A DNA stretch of 64,000 nucleotides, from the NCBI GenBank assembly GCA_038141425.1, contig JAYQIC010000001.1:620001-684000 (forward strand), written 5' to 3'. The first letter of the stretch is position 1; each line of letters begins with the position of its first letter. A program made the translations under genes and the position numbers. The DNA comes from UBA7985 sp038141425 (GTDB lineage Bacteria; Pseudomonadota; Alphaproteobacteria; UBA7985). Shown here one piece after another: positions 51,092 to 59,222 of this stretch. Under the pieces are notes generated by a model. That model searched no databases. It saw nothing but the letters and a program-made list of their open reading frames with translations, and was not told the DNA's origin.

Positions 51092-52092
51092 CTAGCCGTA
51101 GAGCGCTTTTTCAAGAACATCTATGTTCAAATAATAGTCTGATGAATGCGCGCTCATGTAATTTAACTTAGCCAGATGCCCGAGAATATGAAAATGGGTC
51201 CGGCTTGCCTTCCTGCCGGGAATAACCGCGTTGTCGAGGTAGGTTGGATGGACACAGTCAGGGTCGGCAATTTCGATGACCTTTGTTCCGGGTTTGGCGA
51301 ACACAAGATTGGCTAATCCAGCTCCATGAAAACCGACGACGATATCTGCTTGATTAAACAGCCTCATTTGTTCGCGTAGTGCTAGCTGCTCCAGATTGAC
51401 GATTTTGAAGCCGCGGTCCCGTAAGAAGCTCTGTACCTCAAGTTCGTTTTTAACCTTCTGGTTTTTTCGGTTGATATAAATCCAAGGCGGCGTATTGCGG
51501 TCGTCCAATTGCAAATCGCCGGGAACCCGCTGTAGACGTGAAACAGTGTAGGGGTTGGGCGCATAGAATGGTATCTATAGTAAGGAGCAACCCCTATGGA
51601 TGGTGTTTTGGATAGCGAGCTGTAATCGTTTATTGGGCGCAGAAAGTGAAGATCACTTTCGAACAAGGAAAGTCGATGGATTTCCTTTTCGGCGTACAAG
51701 CGGCGCAAGAGTTGCCACCACTCTCGCTGGAACTTCTGTCGTCCATCAAGAAGCACGTCTGGTACGACAATTTTTTGCGCTGGACTGTCCAATAAAAGTA
51801 GCATCATTGGCACTTCGTTGATTAACCAATGACAATAATTATTGTGCCCCTGGTCCTCTGTGAAAAGCGCGCCGATTTCAGCGTTTTGATGACCCCAGTA
51901 CCCGGTTGGGCAGAACGAGTATTCAATTCCTTCAGGAGGCTCTGAAGGCAACCGTTGCGGCAATAAAAAGGAGGTTTTCGGCTCAACTATCCAGTCTGGT
52001 GAATAGTCTTGGCCGCGTCTGAACAAATGAATATTGTCTTTTTTGTTGGTCGATAACTTTGCTTTCGCCTCGTTGAATGTACCTGAAATCAT
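51092..52092 (-). CDS. GT61 family glycosyltransferase-like protein, frameshifted
   Basis: Minus strand. N-terminal part from about 52092 includes ALFTEDQGHNNYCHWLINEV (the N-x-x-HWL motif of DUF563/GT61) and IVVPDVLLDGRQKFQREWWQ. After a shift near 51535 the C-terminal part reads LREQMRLFNQADIVVGFHGA GLANL and FAKPGTKVIEIADPDCVHPT, the conserved G-x-HGAGL-N-x-x-F element. Intended length about 330 residues. The start is uncertain because the IS fragment abuts. It likely adds a pentose or hexose in capsule or EPS synthesis. Confidence 0.72.
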
Positions 52093-52130
52093 GCGACGCC
52101 CATCTTTGCGGAATGCCTGTACGTAGTAAG

Positions 52131-52340
52131 AGTATTTGGGCCAGTTGAGAGGCTTTGATTGAGAGTGTCTGACTCATCTGTTTGATTGATTATGCTGCTG
52201 CTTTTCATTAAAGCAAGCGGCGTTGTTAAAATGTCGGTCGTTTGATCCTTTTCCGTCGTTTGAGGATAGCCTCACCCCGTCCAAAGTAGACATCATCTGG
52301 CGTTAGATTGCTCAGGCTTTCGTGGTACCGGCCTATGGCC
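52131..52340 (-). mobile_element. IS3-family fragment, inverted copy
   Basis: Minus-strand match to 39822-40029. It reads GRYHESLSNLTPDDVYFGRG EAILKRRKRIKR at the transposase C-terminus and ends with CCCAAATACTC at 52131. Together with the left copy it brackets the 12-kb polysaccharide part with the IS termini facing inward. Confidence 0.72.
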
Positions 52341-52344
52341 TAAC

Positions 52345-52455
52345 TTCCGCAGCAATTGGCTGCCGTCACAGCGTCTGCTCAACGGCACCTACACCGATGA
52401 TCTTGTTGACCCCTTCCGCAACGGCAGTCTGGATTTTGACTATGACTGCAAGTAA
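52345..52455 (+). pseudogene. Unidentified protein C-terminal fragment
   Basis: An open stretch of 36 codons and a stop reads FRSNWLPSQRLLNGTYTDDL followed by VDPFRNGSLDFDYDCK. It has protein-like composition, has no start and begins exactly at the edge of the IS3 fragment, so it is probably the tail of a gene interrupted by the IS. Confidence 0.4.
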
Positions 52456-52607
52456 TAATCCGGATTTTCCACGGTTAAGCCCATGCCTATATCTGATTTC
52501 GCATCGATCAATCGCTACACTCAGGGTCATATCTTGACTCTATCATGGTCAGTATTGGGCTCGTCTCAAACAAAGGTGCAGTTCGTAGCAACGGTGGTTT
52601 GAACACA

Positions 52608-53549
52608 ATGATACAGAAAGCGCAGACGCGGACTCTGGTAACGGGTGGAGCGGGTTTCCTTGGATCCCATCTTTGTGATCGCTTGATCTCGGAAGGGCAT
52701 GACGTCATCTGCCTTGATAACTTCTTCACGGGTTCAAAGCGAAATATAAGCCATCTGCTCGGCCATCCGAGCTTTGAACTGATCCGGCACGATATTACCT
52801 TCCCAATCTACCTGGAAGTGGACCAGATCTTCAATTTGGCTTGTCCGGCATCACCGGTTCACTATCAAAACGATCCGGTTCAAACCACCAAGACCTGCGT
52901 TCATGGCGCCATCAATATGCTGGGTCTGGCCAAGCGGACAGGCGCCCGGATCTTCCAAGCCTCGACAAGTGAAGTCTACGGCGACCCCGAGGTGCACCCC
53001 CAGACCGAGGACTATTGGGGTAAGGTCAATCCCGTAGGGGTACGATCCTGTTACGACGAGGGCAAGCGATGCGCCGAGACCCTGTTCTTCGATTACCACC
53101 GGCAGCACCAAGTCCAGATCAAGGTCGCGCGCATCTTCAACACCTATGGCCCGCGCATGCAGCCCGATGATGGGCGTGTCGTCTCCAATTTCATTGTCCA
53201 AGCCCTGAGGGGGGACGACATCACCATCTATGGCACGGGCGAGCAGACCCGTTCGTTTTGCTATGTTGACGACTTGATCGATGGTTTCATGGCGCTGATG
53301 TCGAGCGGTCCCGAGCTCAGCGGACCGATCAACCTCGGTAATTCAGATGAATTCACCATCCGTGAGCTGGCGGAGCAGGTCAAGGATTTGACGGGTTCGA
53401 GGTCCGAAATCGTCCTTAAGCCCTTGCCATCTGACGACCCGCGACAGAGGCAACCCGACATCAGTCAAGCTAGGCAGGCTTTGGGTTGGCGCCCGAGTGT
53501 TTCTTTGTCTCAGGGTTTGCCGCGCACCATCGCCTACTTCCAGCAATAG
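52608..53549 (+). CDS. UDP-glucuronate decarboxylase (UDP-xylose synthase)
   Basis: 313 residues from ATG 52608 (MIQKAQTRTLVTGGAGFLGS). NAD motif TGGAGFLGSHL, FNLACPASPVHYQNDPVQTT, ASTSEVYGDPEVHPQTEDYW and catalytic GVRSCYDEGKRCAETL are all present, as in UXS. Makes UDP-xylose from UDP-glucuronate for the surface polysaccharide. It is intact and has higher GC than the genes to its left, so it may have arrived separately. Confidence 0.93.
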   Translation: MIQKAQTRTLVTGGAGFLGSHLCDRLISEGHDVICLDNFFTGSKRNISHLLGHPSFELIRHDITFPIYLEVDQIFNLACPASPVHYQNDPVQTTKTCVHGAINMLGLAKRTGARIFQASTSEVYGDPEVHPQTEDYWGKVNPVGVRSCYDEGKRCAETLFFDYHRQHQVQIKVARIFNTYGPRMQPDDGRVVSNFIVQALRGDDITIYGTGEQTRSFCYVDDLIDGFMALMSSGPELSGPINLGNSDEFTIRELAEQVKDLTGSRSEIVLKPLPSDDPRQRQPDISQARQALGWRPSVSLSQGLPRTIAYFQQ

Positions 53550-53578
53550 CGGTATTCGCGTCGGAGCGGAGCTTACGT

Positions 53579-53790
53579 TTGAACTTACAGCTGGGACACG
53601 GTTGAGCCCCCGTCACGCCGGAACGCGGGGGGCGGCATTTTTTCAGATACGGACAGCCGTACAGGCAGGGTTACGCCCGGTATTTGCGCTTTGTACGCTG
53701 GTGGGCGCTTCAGATTGTCATGACGCAAGCCCCACCCGTCACGCGTCAAGCCTCGAAGCCGGCCAGATCGACAGAATGGCAACTGGGCAC
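53579..53790 (+). repeat. 212-bp direct repeat, copy 2
   Basis: Counterpart of 43475-43686, about 10 kb away in the same orientation. It begins 30 bases after the UDP-glucuronate decarboxylase stop and contains the terminator-like hairpin at 53606-53643. Confidence 0.75.
53606..53643 (+). terminator. Rho-independent terminator within repeat copy 2
   Basis: GCCCCCG (53606-53612) pairs with CGGGGGGC (53626-53633) and TTTTTT follows at 53638-53643, downstream of the UDP-glucuronate decarboxylase gene. Confidence 0.65.
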
Positions 53791-53930
53791 GTTGAACGGG
53801 TTGTCGTGGTCGGGGCTAACGCGCGGGCTTAGAGTTCGGCGGGCTTTAAGTTGCGTGCGGCTTGAAATCATCGTGGTCGCTTTCGTCATCAAGCTAAAAG
53901 AACGGGGTGCTCCGTGATATTCGCAATATC

Positions 53931-54039
53931 CGGACACGCCGGACGCCCGTTTCCATTGTCGTTTTGGGCGATGACGGCGGTTCCGTAGAGCCAATTCTCA
54001 AAAATCCGCGTACTTCGAGGCGTCCATGGCGTCCACGGG
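53931..54039 (-). repeat. Dispersed integrase-flank repeat, copy C
   Basis: Lies 46 bases beyond the integrase stop, read on the minus strand. Contains GTGGACGCCATGGACGCC, TACGCGGATTTTTGAGAATTGG and CCCAAAACGACAATGG as in copies A and B. The position suggests the repeat is the natural 3' flank of this integrase type. Confidence 0.78.
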
Positions 54040-54085
54040 CCTGCGCTATATCGGCTGGCCCGGTGTTTTGCGAGACAGGGGGGTA

Positions 54086-55246
54086 TCAGCCTCGGCACCA
54101 AGCCTCCCACTGCTCCATTAGGCTACGGCGGTCGGATCGCGCGTATGCGGCCACCACGGCGTCCCGCTCCTGGTGTGACAGGGCTGCCTCGACCACTTCT
54201 CGTGCATAGTCTGTCTGATCTTGTGCCCAGGTGCGGAACGTTGACCTGAAGCCCTGGACGTCGATGTCGTATGCCGTGGCCTGGTTCAGCTTCCGGAATG
54301 TATTGTCTGACAGCATGCGGTCGCCGCGCTGACTGGGAAACACCAGCGTGCCGTCGTCTGCCGCGTAGTCCTTCGCTGCGGTCAGTATCTCAAGCATGCG
54401 CGGGGTCAGCGGTACCCGGTGATCGGCCTTGGCCTTCATCCGCTCACGGGGAATGAACCACTCTGCTCTCTCAAGATCGATCTCCGACCACAGCGCCCCG
54501 CGTATCTCGCCCGTTCGCAGTGCTGTCAGGATCAGGAACTCGTAGGCCAGCTTGGTCACAGGCCAGGCTTGGCGCTGTCGCAGCTCGGCGATGAACTGGC
54601 TGACCAGATTGTAGTCCAACGCCTTGTAGTGTTCGACGCTTCCACGACCTATCCGTGGCAGTGTCGCTTTTACGGCCTCCGCAGGGTTATCGTGACGCCA
54701 GTCCAGTGCAATTGCGCGCTTAAATACCTCGCCCATGCGCTGCCGCACCCGAGAGGCAGTTTCGTGCTTCGTCGTCCAGATGGGCTCCAGAACACTCAGC
54801 ACGTCGGACTTGGTTATATCTGACACCTTGCGGTCACCCAGCTTGGGAAAGACGTAGGTCTGCAGCGTGTTAAGCCACTGGTCCCCGTGTTTGGCGTTCT
54901 TCCATGTTGGTAGCTTCAGCTGATGCACTTTCTTCGCCAGCTGCTCGAACGTGGCGATGCCTTGATCACGCCGGCGGTCTGACAGTGGGTCCCCGCCTTC
55001 GCGTGCCAGCTTCCTCGCCGCTAAAGCTTTTTCACGCGCTTCCTTCAGGCTGACAAGCTGCAGCGAACCATGGCCGATGTCCCGGCGTTTTCCGTTGATG
55101 ACAACGCGCTGGACCCAACGTTTTGACCCGGATGGCTCTACGACCAGCATCAGGCCATTGCCATCACCGTACTTGCCGGGTGGTGGGTTTGAGCTGACAA
55201 AGGCCGGAGAGAGCCGTTTTTCCTGATGCGGACCTTTTTTCGGCAT
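54086..55246 (-). CDS. Tyrosine recombinase (P4-type integrase)
   Basis: 386 residues, intact. The N-terminal DUF4102 arm-binding domain reads GDGNGLMLVVEPSGSKRWVQ and LVSLKEAREKALAARKLARE. The catalytic domain has Arg in TALRTGEIRGALWSEIDL, box II QGFRSTFRTWAQDQ, His in ALSHQERDAV and Tyr in VVAAYAR. In box II the usual His of H-x-x-R is Gln (codon CAG), a one-base change from His. The gene reads toward the island interior. A candidate attR lies 163 bases upstream of its start. Confidence 0.92.
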   Translation of the reverse strand: MPKKGPHQEKRLSPAFVSSNPPPGKYGDGNGLMLVVEPSGSKRWVQRVVINGKRRDIGHGSLQLVSLKEAREKALAARKLAREGGDPLSDRRRDQGIATFEQLAKKVHQLKLPTWKNAKHGDQWLNTLQTYVFPKLGDRKVSDITKSDVLSVLEPIWTTKHETASRVRQRMGEVFKRAIALDWRHDNPAEAVKATLPRIGRGSVEHYKALDYNLVSQFIAELRQRQAWPVTKLAYEFLILTALRTGEIRGALWSEIDLERAEWFIPRERMKAKADHRVPLTPRMLEILTAAKDYAADDGTLVFPSQRGDRMLSDNTFRKLNQATAYDIDVQGFRSTFRTWAQDQTDYAREVVEAALSHQERDAVVAAYARSDRRSLMEQWEAWCRG

Positions 55247-55786
55247 TTATTTTTTCGCCTGATACCCCACACTCTGCCCCACATAATATTTGGGAAGCAG
55301 CGGGTTGGCAGAGACGGTATGAGACGCTAAACCATATTAACTATCTGATACTCATAGCTTTATAGCATCACCTGAGACAGCATGGGATCATAGAGACGCG
55401 GACTTCTATCCGCCATTTTCCCGCTTTTGTTGATGGCTTGACCGCGAACTTCCAATCGCCACGCTGATGTTCGCTCAGCTTTCGCGTTTGTTATTGATGC
55501 GCGTGCGGAAATTCTTCATAAGGGGAAAACCATCCGAAATCAGCCGCCAGCGAAGGTGCGCCGGGAATGCGCTGCAACCGCTTGCAGATCACGTCGTAAC
55601 CGTCGTTGATCAAAACAAGCCGGAACCGCCTTGGTCGCTGACGCGCTGGTCGAGGATTTTGTCGCAGTGATATGTCGACACGAAGGGTACCCGATTGCTG
55701 TAAGATCGATATGGGTGATATCGTTGATCACCTGACAAACCGCCGCGTGAGCGCGACGCATCGGTTCAAAGCCCTGACGCGAGTGG
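55247..55786. other. Island border region with a short gene remnant
   Basis: Upstream region of the integrase and the right island border. Apart from the candidate attR (55409-55419) it contains a minus-strand open piece at 55491-55610 reading INDGYDVICKRLQRIPGAPS then FGWFSPYEEFPHAHQ and a stop. The piece looks protein-coding but has no start and no recognised family. Confidence 0.4.
55409..55419 (+). repeat. Candidate attR
   Basis: TCCGCCATTTT, identical to the tRNA-Arg 3' end at 39551-39561. It is preceded by CTTCTA, resembling CTCTATGG of the tRNA with two bases missing. Confidence 0.4.
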
Positions 55787-56800
55787 CTATGGGTCTGACT
55801 GGTTGGCAAAGAAGGCGTCGCGGATTTCCTGCGGCGCAATCGTCCGCCATATCGACTGATACTGTTCCAGCACGGTAGCGCGGCTGATCGGCACGCCGGG
55901 GATCGCGATCCACTCTGGGATCTTATAGCCCAGCAGCTGGCTGATGGTGGTTCGGGCCGCGGCGACACCCTGTTTGAACGGGTGCTTCCCGCGATGCCCG
56001 ACGATCGACCCGCCGCTGGCCAGCGATGTGGCCGAGAACTTACCCAGATCGACGGTTGTCATTGGAATTTTCAGCTCGGACAGCTCACTGAGAACACTTT
56101 CGGCCGGCGTATCCCAAACGACGAACAGGCCGGCCATGTCCGGGTGTTCCTGCAGCATACGGCGTCCGACAGCCCCGGCATCTTCGACCGTATCAAAGCG
56201 TGTTGAAACCAGCTCGATGTCCGGGCGATTGCGCTCCATCCAGCGCGCAAGGGCCAGCTCGCGCTGGTTGGTTGCAAAGAAATCCGCCTGGAAGCCCAGC
56301 ACGCCGACCTTGGTCTTTGGCGCGATGAAATCGCTCAGGGCCTTGGCCGCCATTTGCCCCAGGCCAAAGTTGTCAGCTGAAATCAGACCGCCATAGTCCT
56401 TGCCCGGAATCAGGGCTGTCGGCGCGTTCTCGAGCAACATCAGGCCCACGCCCTTGTCGCTGATGTCCTTGTGCGCCTGCGCCACGGAGGCGTTAGCAAC
56501 GGGCAGGGAGATCAGCACCGACAGGTCCTGCGCGCTCAGGCGCTCGAGCGCCTCGACCTGCCGGTCTGGTGAAAACTTGCAGTCGATGACTTCGGTAACG
56601 ACCACGCCGCTTTCGCCAAATGTGCCGATCATGCCGTTGAGCAGGAGGCGTGACCAGTCACCGTCGAGGGTATGCATGGCGATGCCAACCCGGAAGTCGC
56701 GATCCTTCGCGCGGCGGATGTCTTCTGGGAGCAGGACAACGCGCTCTGGCGGCGAAGGGGATTCGCCATGAGGTCCAAGACCTGAAACAGTCATTTTCAT
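55787..56800 (-). CDS. Signal-less periplasmic-binding-protein-like protein coupled to a ROK regulator
   Basis: 337 residues, intact. A type-1 sugar-binding fold throughout: FRVGIAMHTLDGDWSRLLLN, SVLISLPVANASVAQAHKDI, FFATNQRELALARWMERNRP and AGLFVVWDTPAESVLSEL. It parallels the exported binding protein at 59223-60338 block by block (for example FVVWDTPAE against WAVWDVPAE, ADFFATNQR against ADFFVTRQR). The N-terminus (MKMTVSGLGPHGESPSPPER) is polar with no signal peptide or HTH. Its ATG overlaps the ROK stop in ATGA. It probably stays in the cytoplasm and may sense the same ligand for regulation. Confidence 0.85.
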   Translation of the reverse strand: MKMTVSGLGPHGESPSPPERVVLLPEDIRRAKDRDFRVGIAMHTLDGDWSRLLLNGMIGTFGESGVVVTEVIDCKFSPDRQVEALERLSAQDLSVLISLPVANASVAQAHKDISDKGVGLMLLENAPTALIPGKDYGGLISADNFGLGQMAAKALSDFIAPKTKVGVLGFQADFFATNQRELALARWMERNRPDIELVSTRFDTVEDAGAVGRRMLQEHPDMAGLFVVWDTPAESVLSELSELKIPMTTVDLGKFSATSLASGGSIVGHRGKHPFKQGVAAARTTISQLLGYKIPEWIAIPGVPISRATVLEQYQSIWRTIAPQEIRDAFFANQSDP

Positions 56801-58112
56801 CGCTCCTCTTCGTCTCGACCTGCGTGTGCTTCCGCAGGGGTGTTGTCAGCCTTCTCGGCGAAACTCGTATGCAGAAGGGGTGAACCGAGGTCGACCCACT
56901 GCCGCATGGTGCGCATTTCAAACAGCGCTTCGACGGCAATATGCCCAGCACCGATCAGGGAGGCCGAGCTCCCCATTTGCGATCGGGTGATGCGCAGATC
57001 GCGCGTCGCCAATGGGTGCGCTGCGCGGTACAGGCTCTCGCGGACCGATGCCAGCAGGATGTCGTTAGACTGCGCCAGATCGCCGGACAGGACCACCAGC
57101 TCCGGGTTCAGCATATTGGCCAGCGTCGCAACCGTAGCGCCGATGCGATGTCCGCTCTTACTGATGATATCAATGCTGGGTGTGTCGCCCATCTGCGCCG
57201 ACTGACAGACATCGTTGACCGTGATGAAACCCGTGCGGTCGAGAATTTCGCTCAGCCGGGGGCTGGAGCCTGCTTCGGCTGCTTTTTGCCCCTTCTCGCA
57301 GAACCATGTCGGTGCCCGCCAGGCCGTCGAGCGTGCCGACCGGCTCGCCCGCCACGGGCAGTTGGCCGATCAGGCCCACGGCACCAATGGCCCCTCGGTA
57401 AAGCTGGCCGTTTGAGACCAGCCCTGCACCAATCTGCCGTCCGAGCTTGACGAACAGCATATTGCTGACGTCGCCTTCTATTCCCCGGGTGTACTCTCCC
57501 CATGGTCATTGTCTCGACGCTGGAGCGCAGCCAAACCGGCACCCGATGGGCCTGAAACAGTCTTTGCAGCACATCTGCATTGACCAGTGTCGGTTCAACG
57601 ATCTGGTTCTGCCCTTCGAACGGCGAGGATGACAGGCCGATCACCGGGCCGGGCAGGGCGATGGAGATGCCCCAGATTTCCTGTCCCTCCGGCTGGCGGC
57701 TCATGGTCCAGTCGATCAGGCGCAGGATCCGATCAACAATCTCATCCGGCCGCTCAGCCAGATCAGCCGTCTCATGGTGCTCGGTGACCAGATTACCGTC
57801 GAGATCAACCAGCCCCGCACCGATGGAGTTCGAGCCAAGGGTCGCAACGAAGATTCGTGCCCTGTCAGCGCAGAACTGGACCAGCCGCGGCGTCCGCCCG
57901 CGCGTCGACTCACCTGCTGCGTTTTCATGGACAAGACCAAGGTCGGTCAAGGTTGCCAGCCGGTCGGCGACGATCGCCCGGCCATATTCGCTGGACTCTT
58001 CGATGGCGAGCCGCGTGTTCGCACGGCCGAGCCGGATCAGAGTCAGAATTTCGGCCAGACTGGCGACAACAGCTTCTTTAGACCGCGCTCTCTGACGTTT
58101 GTTTGTCTGCAC
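56797..58112 (-). CDS. ROK-family transcriptional regulator, about three frameshifts
   Basis: ATG 58112 (MQTNKRQRARSKEAVVASLA). The N-terminal winged helix (residues about 20-80, ending TDLGLVHENAAGESTRGRTP) is followed by the ROK actin-like domain: IFVATLGSNSIGAGLVDLDG, ISIALPGPVIG, VKLGRQIGAGLVSNGQLYRG and TVATLANMLNPELVVLSGDL. Frames change near 57490, 57280 and 57200. The region after GQLPVAGEPVG lacks the CxCGxxGC zinc cluster of sugar-binding ROK proteins. Intended length about 438 residues. It likely represses the divergent transporter operon. Confidence 0.8.
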
Positions 58113-58365
58113 CGATTCTCTCGTGTTTTGCCGCCGAATCCCGTCCCGAAGGTTCGGGCTTACCTGATCTATTCACACAAATTCAGCATTTCAAGTCGAT
58201 TATTTTGCAGAAAAAATGCAGAAATATGGTGTTTCAGCACAAAAGTGGCTTGATTTAGTGCAAATCTTCGGTCTAAAGGCTCAAAAAAGGCAGGACGGCC
58301 AGTCACTCAAGAGAGAGAGGCTGAATCCGTTCGAACCGCGCCAACGACGAAACGGGAGGATCAAG
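58113..58365. promoter_or_regulatory. Divergent control region of the sugar locus
   Basis: 253 bases, AT-rich around 58170-58270, between the ROK gene and the isomerase gene. It must carry both promoters and the ROK operator. Near-repeats TTTTGCAGAAA and ATGCAGAAA (58200-58225) are possible operator parts. A strong GGGAGGA ribosome site precedes the ATG at 58366. Confidence 0.5.
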
Positions 58366-59173
58366 ATGAGCTGGAAATTTGCGTATCAGGCGAATTGCTG
58401 GGGCGACCTGGGGGGTAACGCAGAGGGCGTGACGTCGATCACGAAGCTCTACTACCGGACCTTTGGAGACATGGACCGTGCCTTCGCAGAGATTGCGGCT
58501 GCCGGTTACGAAGGGGTCGAACTCTTCGACGGCAACTTTCTCGAATATTCGGCGCTGAGATGCGGAAGTTGCTGGCCGACAACGGTCTGAGCCTGGTTGC
58601 AGCCTACGCAGGCGCCAATTTTATCTTCGACGACGTGCTGCCCGAAGAACTGCAGCGCATTGTGCAGTCCGCGGACCGTCTCGCGGAATTAGGGGGCGAG
58701 CACCTCGTGGTTGGCGGCGGCGCCAAGCGCTACAACGGCACCGTCGACACTGACTACTACCGCCTTGGTGCAGCGCTCGACCGGGTCAACGACATCGGTA
58801 AGAGCCGTGGTCTCGAGGCCCATTATCACCCGCACCTGTCGACCATTGTCGAAGGGCCGGAAGACGTCAGCCGGATCTTCAAGCTGACCTCGATCAACTT
58901 CTGCCCCGATACCGCGCATCTGGCTGCGGCTGGCGGTTCCCGAGCGATCTGATCCGGGGAGCACGCCAGCAGGATCACCTACGTCCACCTCAAAGGGCTG
59001 CAGCGCGAACCTTTCGCCTTCACGCCCTTGGATCGGGGTGACGTACCGACCGACGAAATTCTCACCGCAATGCGTGAGGTCCAGTTCTCAGGCTGGGTCT
59101 GTACCGAGTTGGATGCCTGGGATGACCCGGCAGAAGGGCTCGGCTCAGCATGAGTTATTTGCGGAACCATTGA
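58366..59173 (+). CDS. Sugar phosphate isomerase/epimerase (TIM barrel), three frameshifts
   Basis: ATG 58366 (MSWKFAYQANCWGDLGGNAE). AP-endonuclease-2-like barrel: AGYEGVELFDGN, LGGEHLVVGGGAKRYNG, GLEAHYHPHLSTIVEGP and FCPDTAHLAAAGG hold the metal-binding Glu, His and Asp residues. Frames change near 58550 (one G short), 58940 and 59140 (one G short). The corrected C-terminus is ARLSMSYLRNH with TGA at 59171-59173. Intended length about 269 residues. Relatives act on inositol, tagatose or keto-sugars; substrate here unknown. Confidence 0.82.
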
Positions 59174-59222
59174 GTTCCGATCATCGGGCGCTTCAGCCCA
59201 GAACTTTCCTTGGGAGGAAATC

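Larger units (their letters stand above)
39558..55419. mobile_element. Mosaic genomic island inserted at tRNA-Arg
   Basis: About 15.9 kb between the tRNA-Arg and a partial copy of its 3' end. It has lower GC than the flanks, a tyrosine integrase at the right end, integrase 3'-end remnants, IS3-family fragments, dispersed repeats and a polysaccharide gene set. Flanks on both sides are ordinary chromosomal genes. The integrase lies at the end distal to the tRNA, which is less usual. Internal remnants suggest repeated insertions at one locus. Confidence 0.7.

Noticed and set aside
43475..53790. CRISPR array
   Set aside because: The island repeats are long, few and far apart, with no regular 25-40 bp repeat-spacer pattern and no cas genes.
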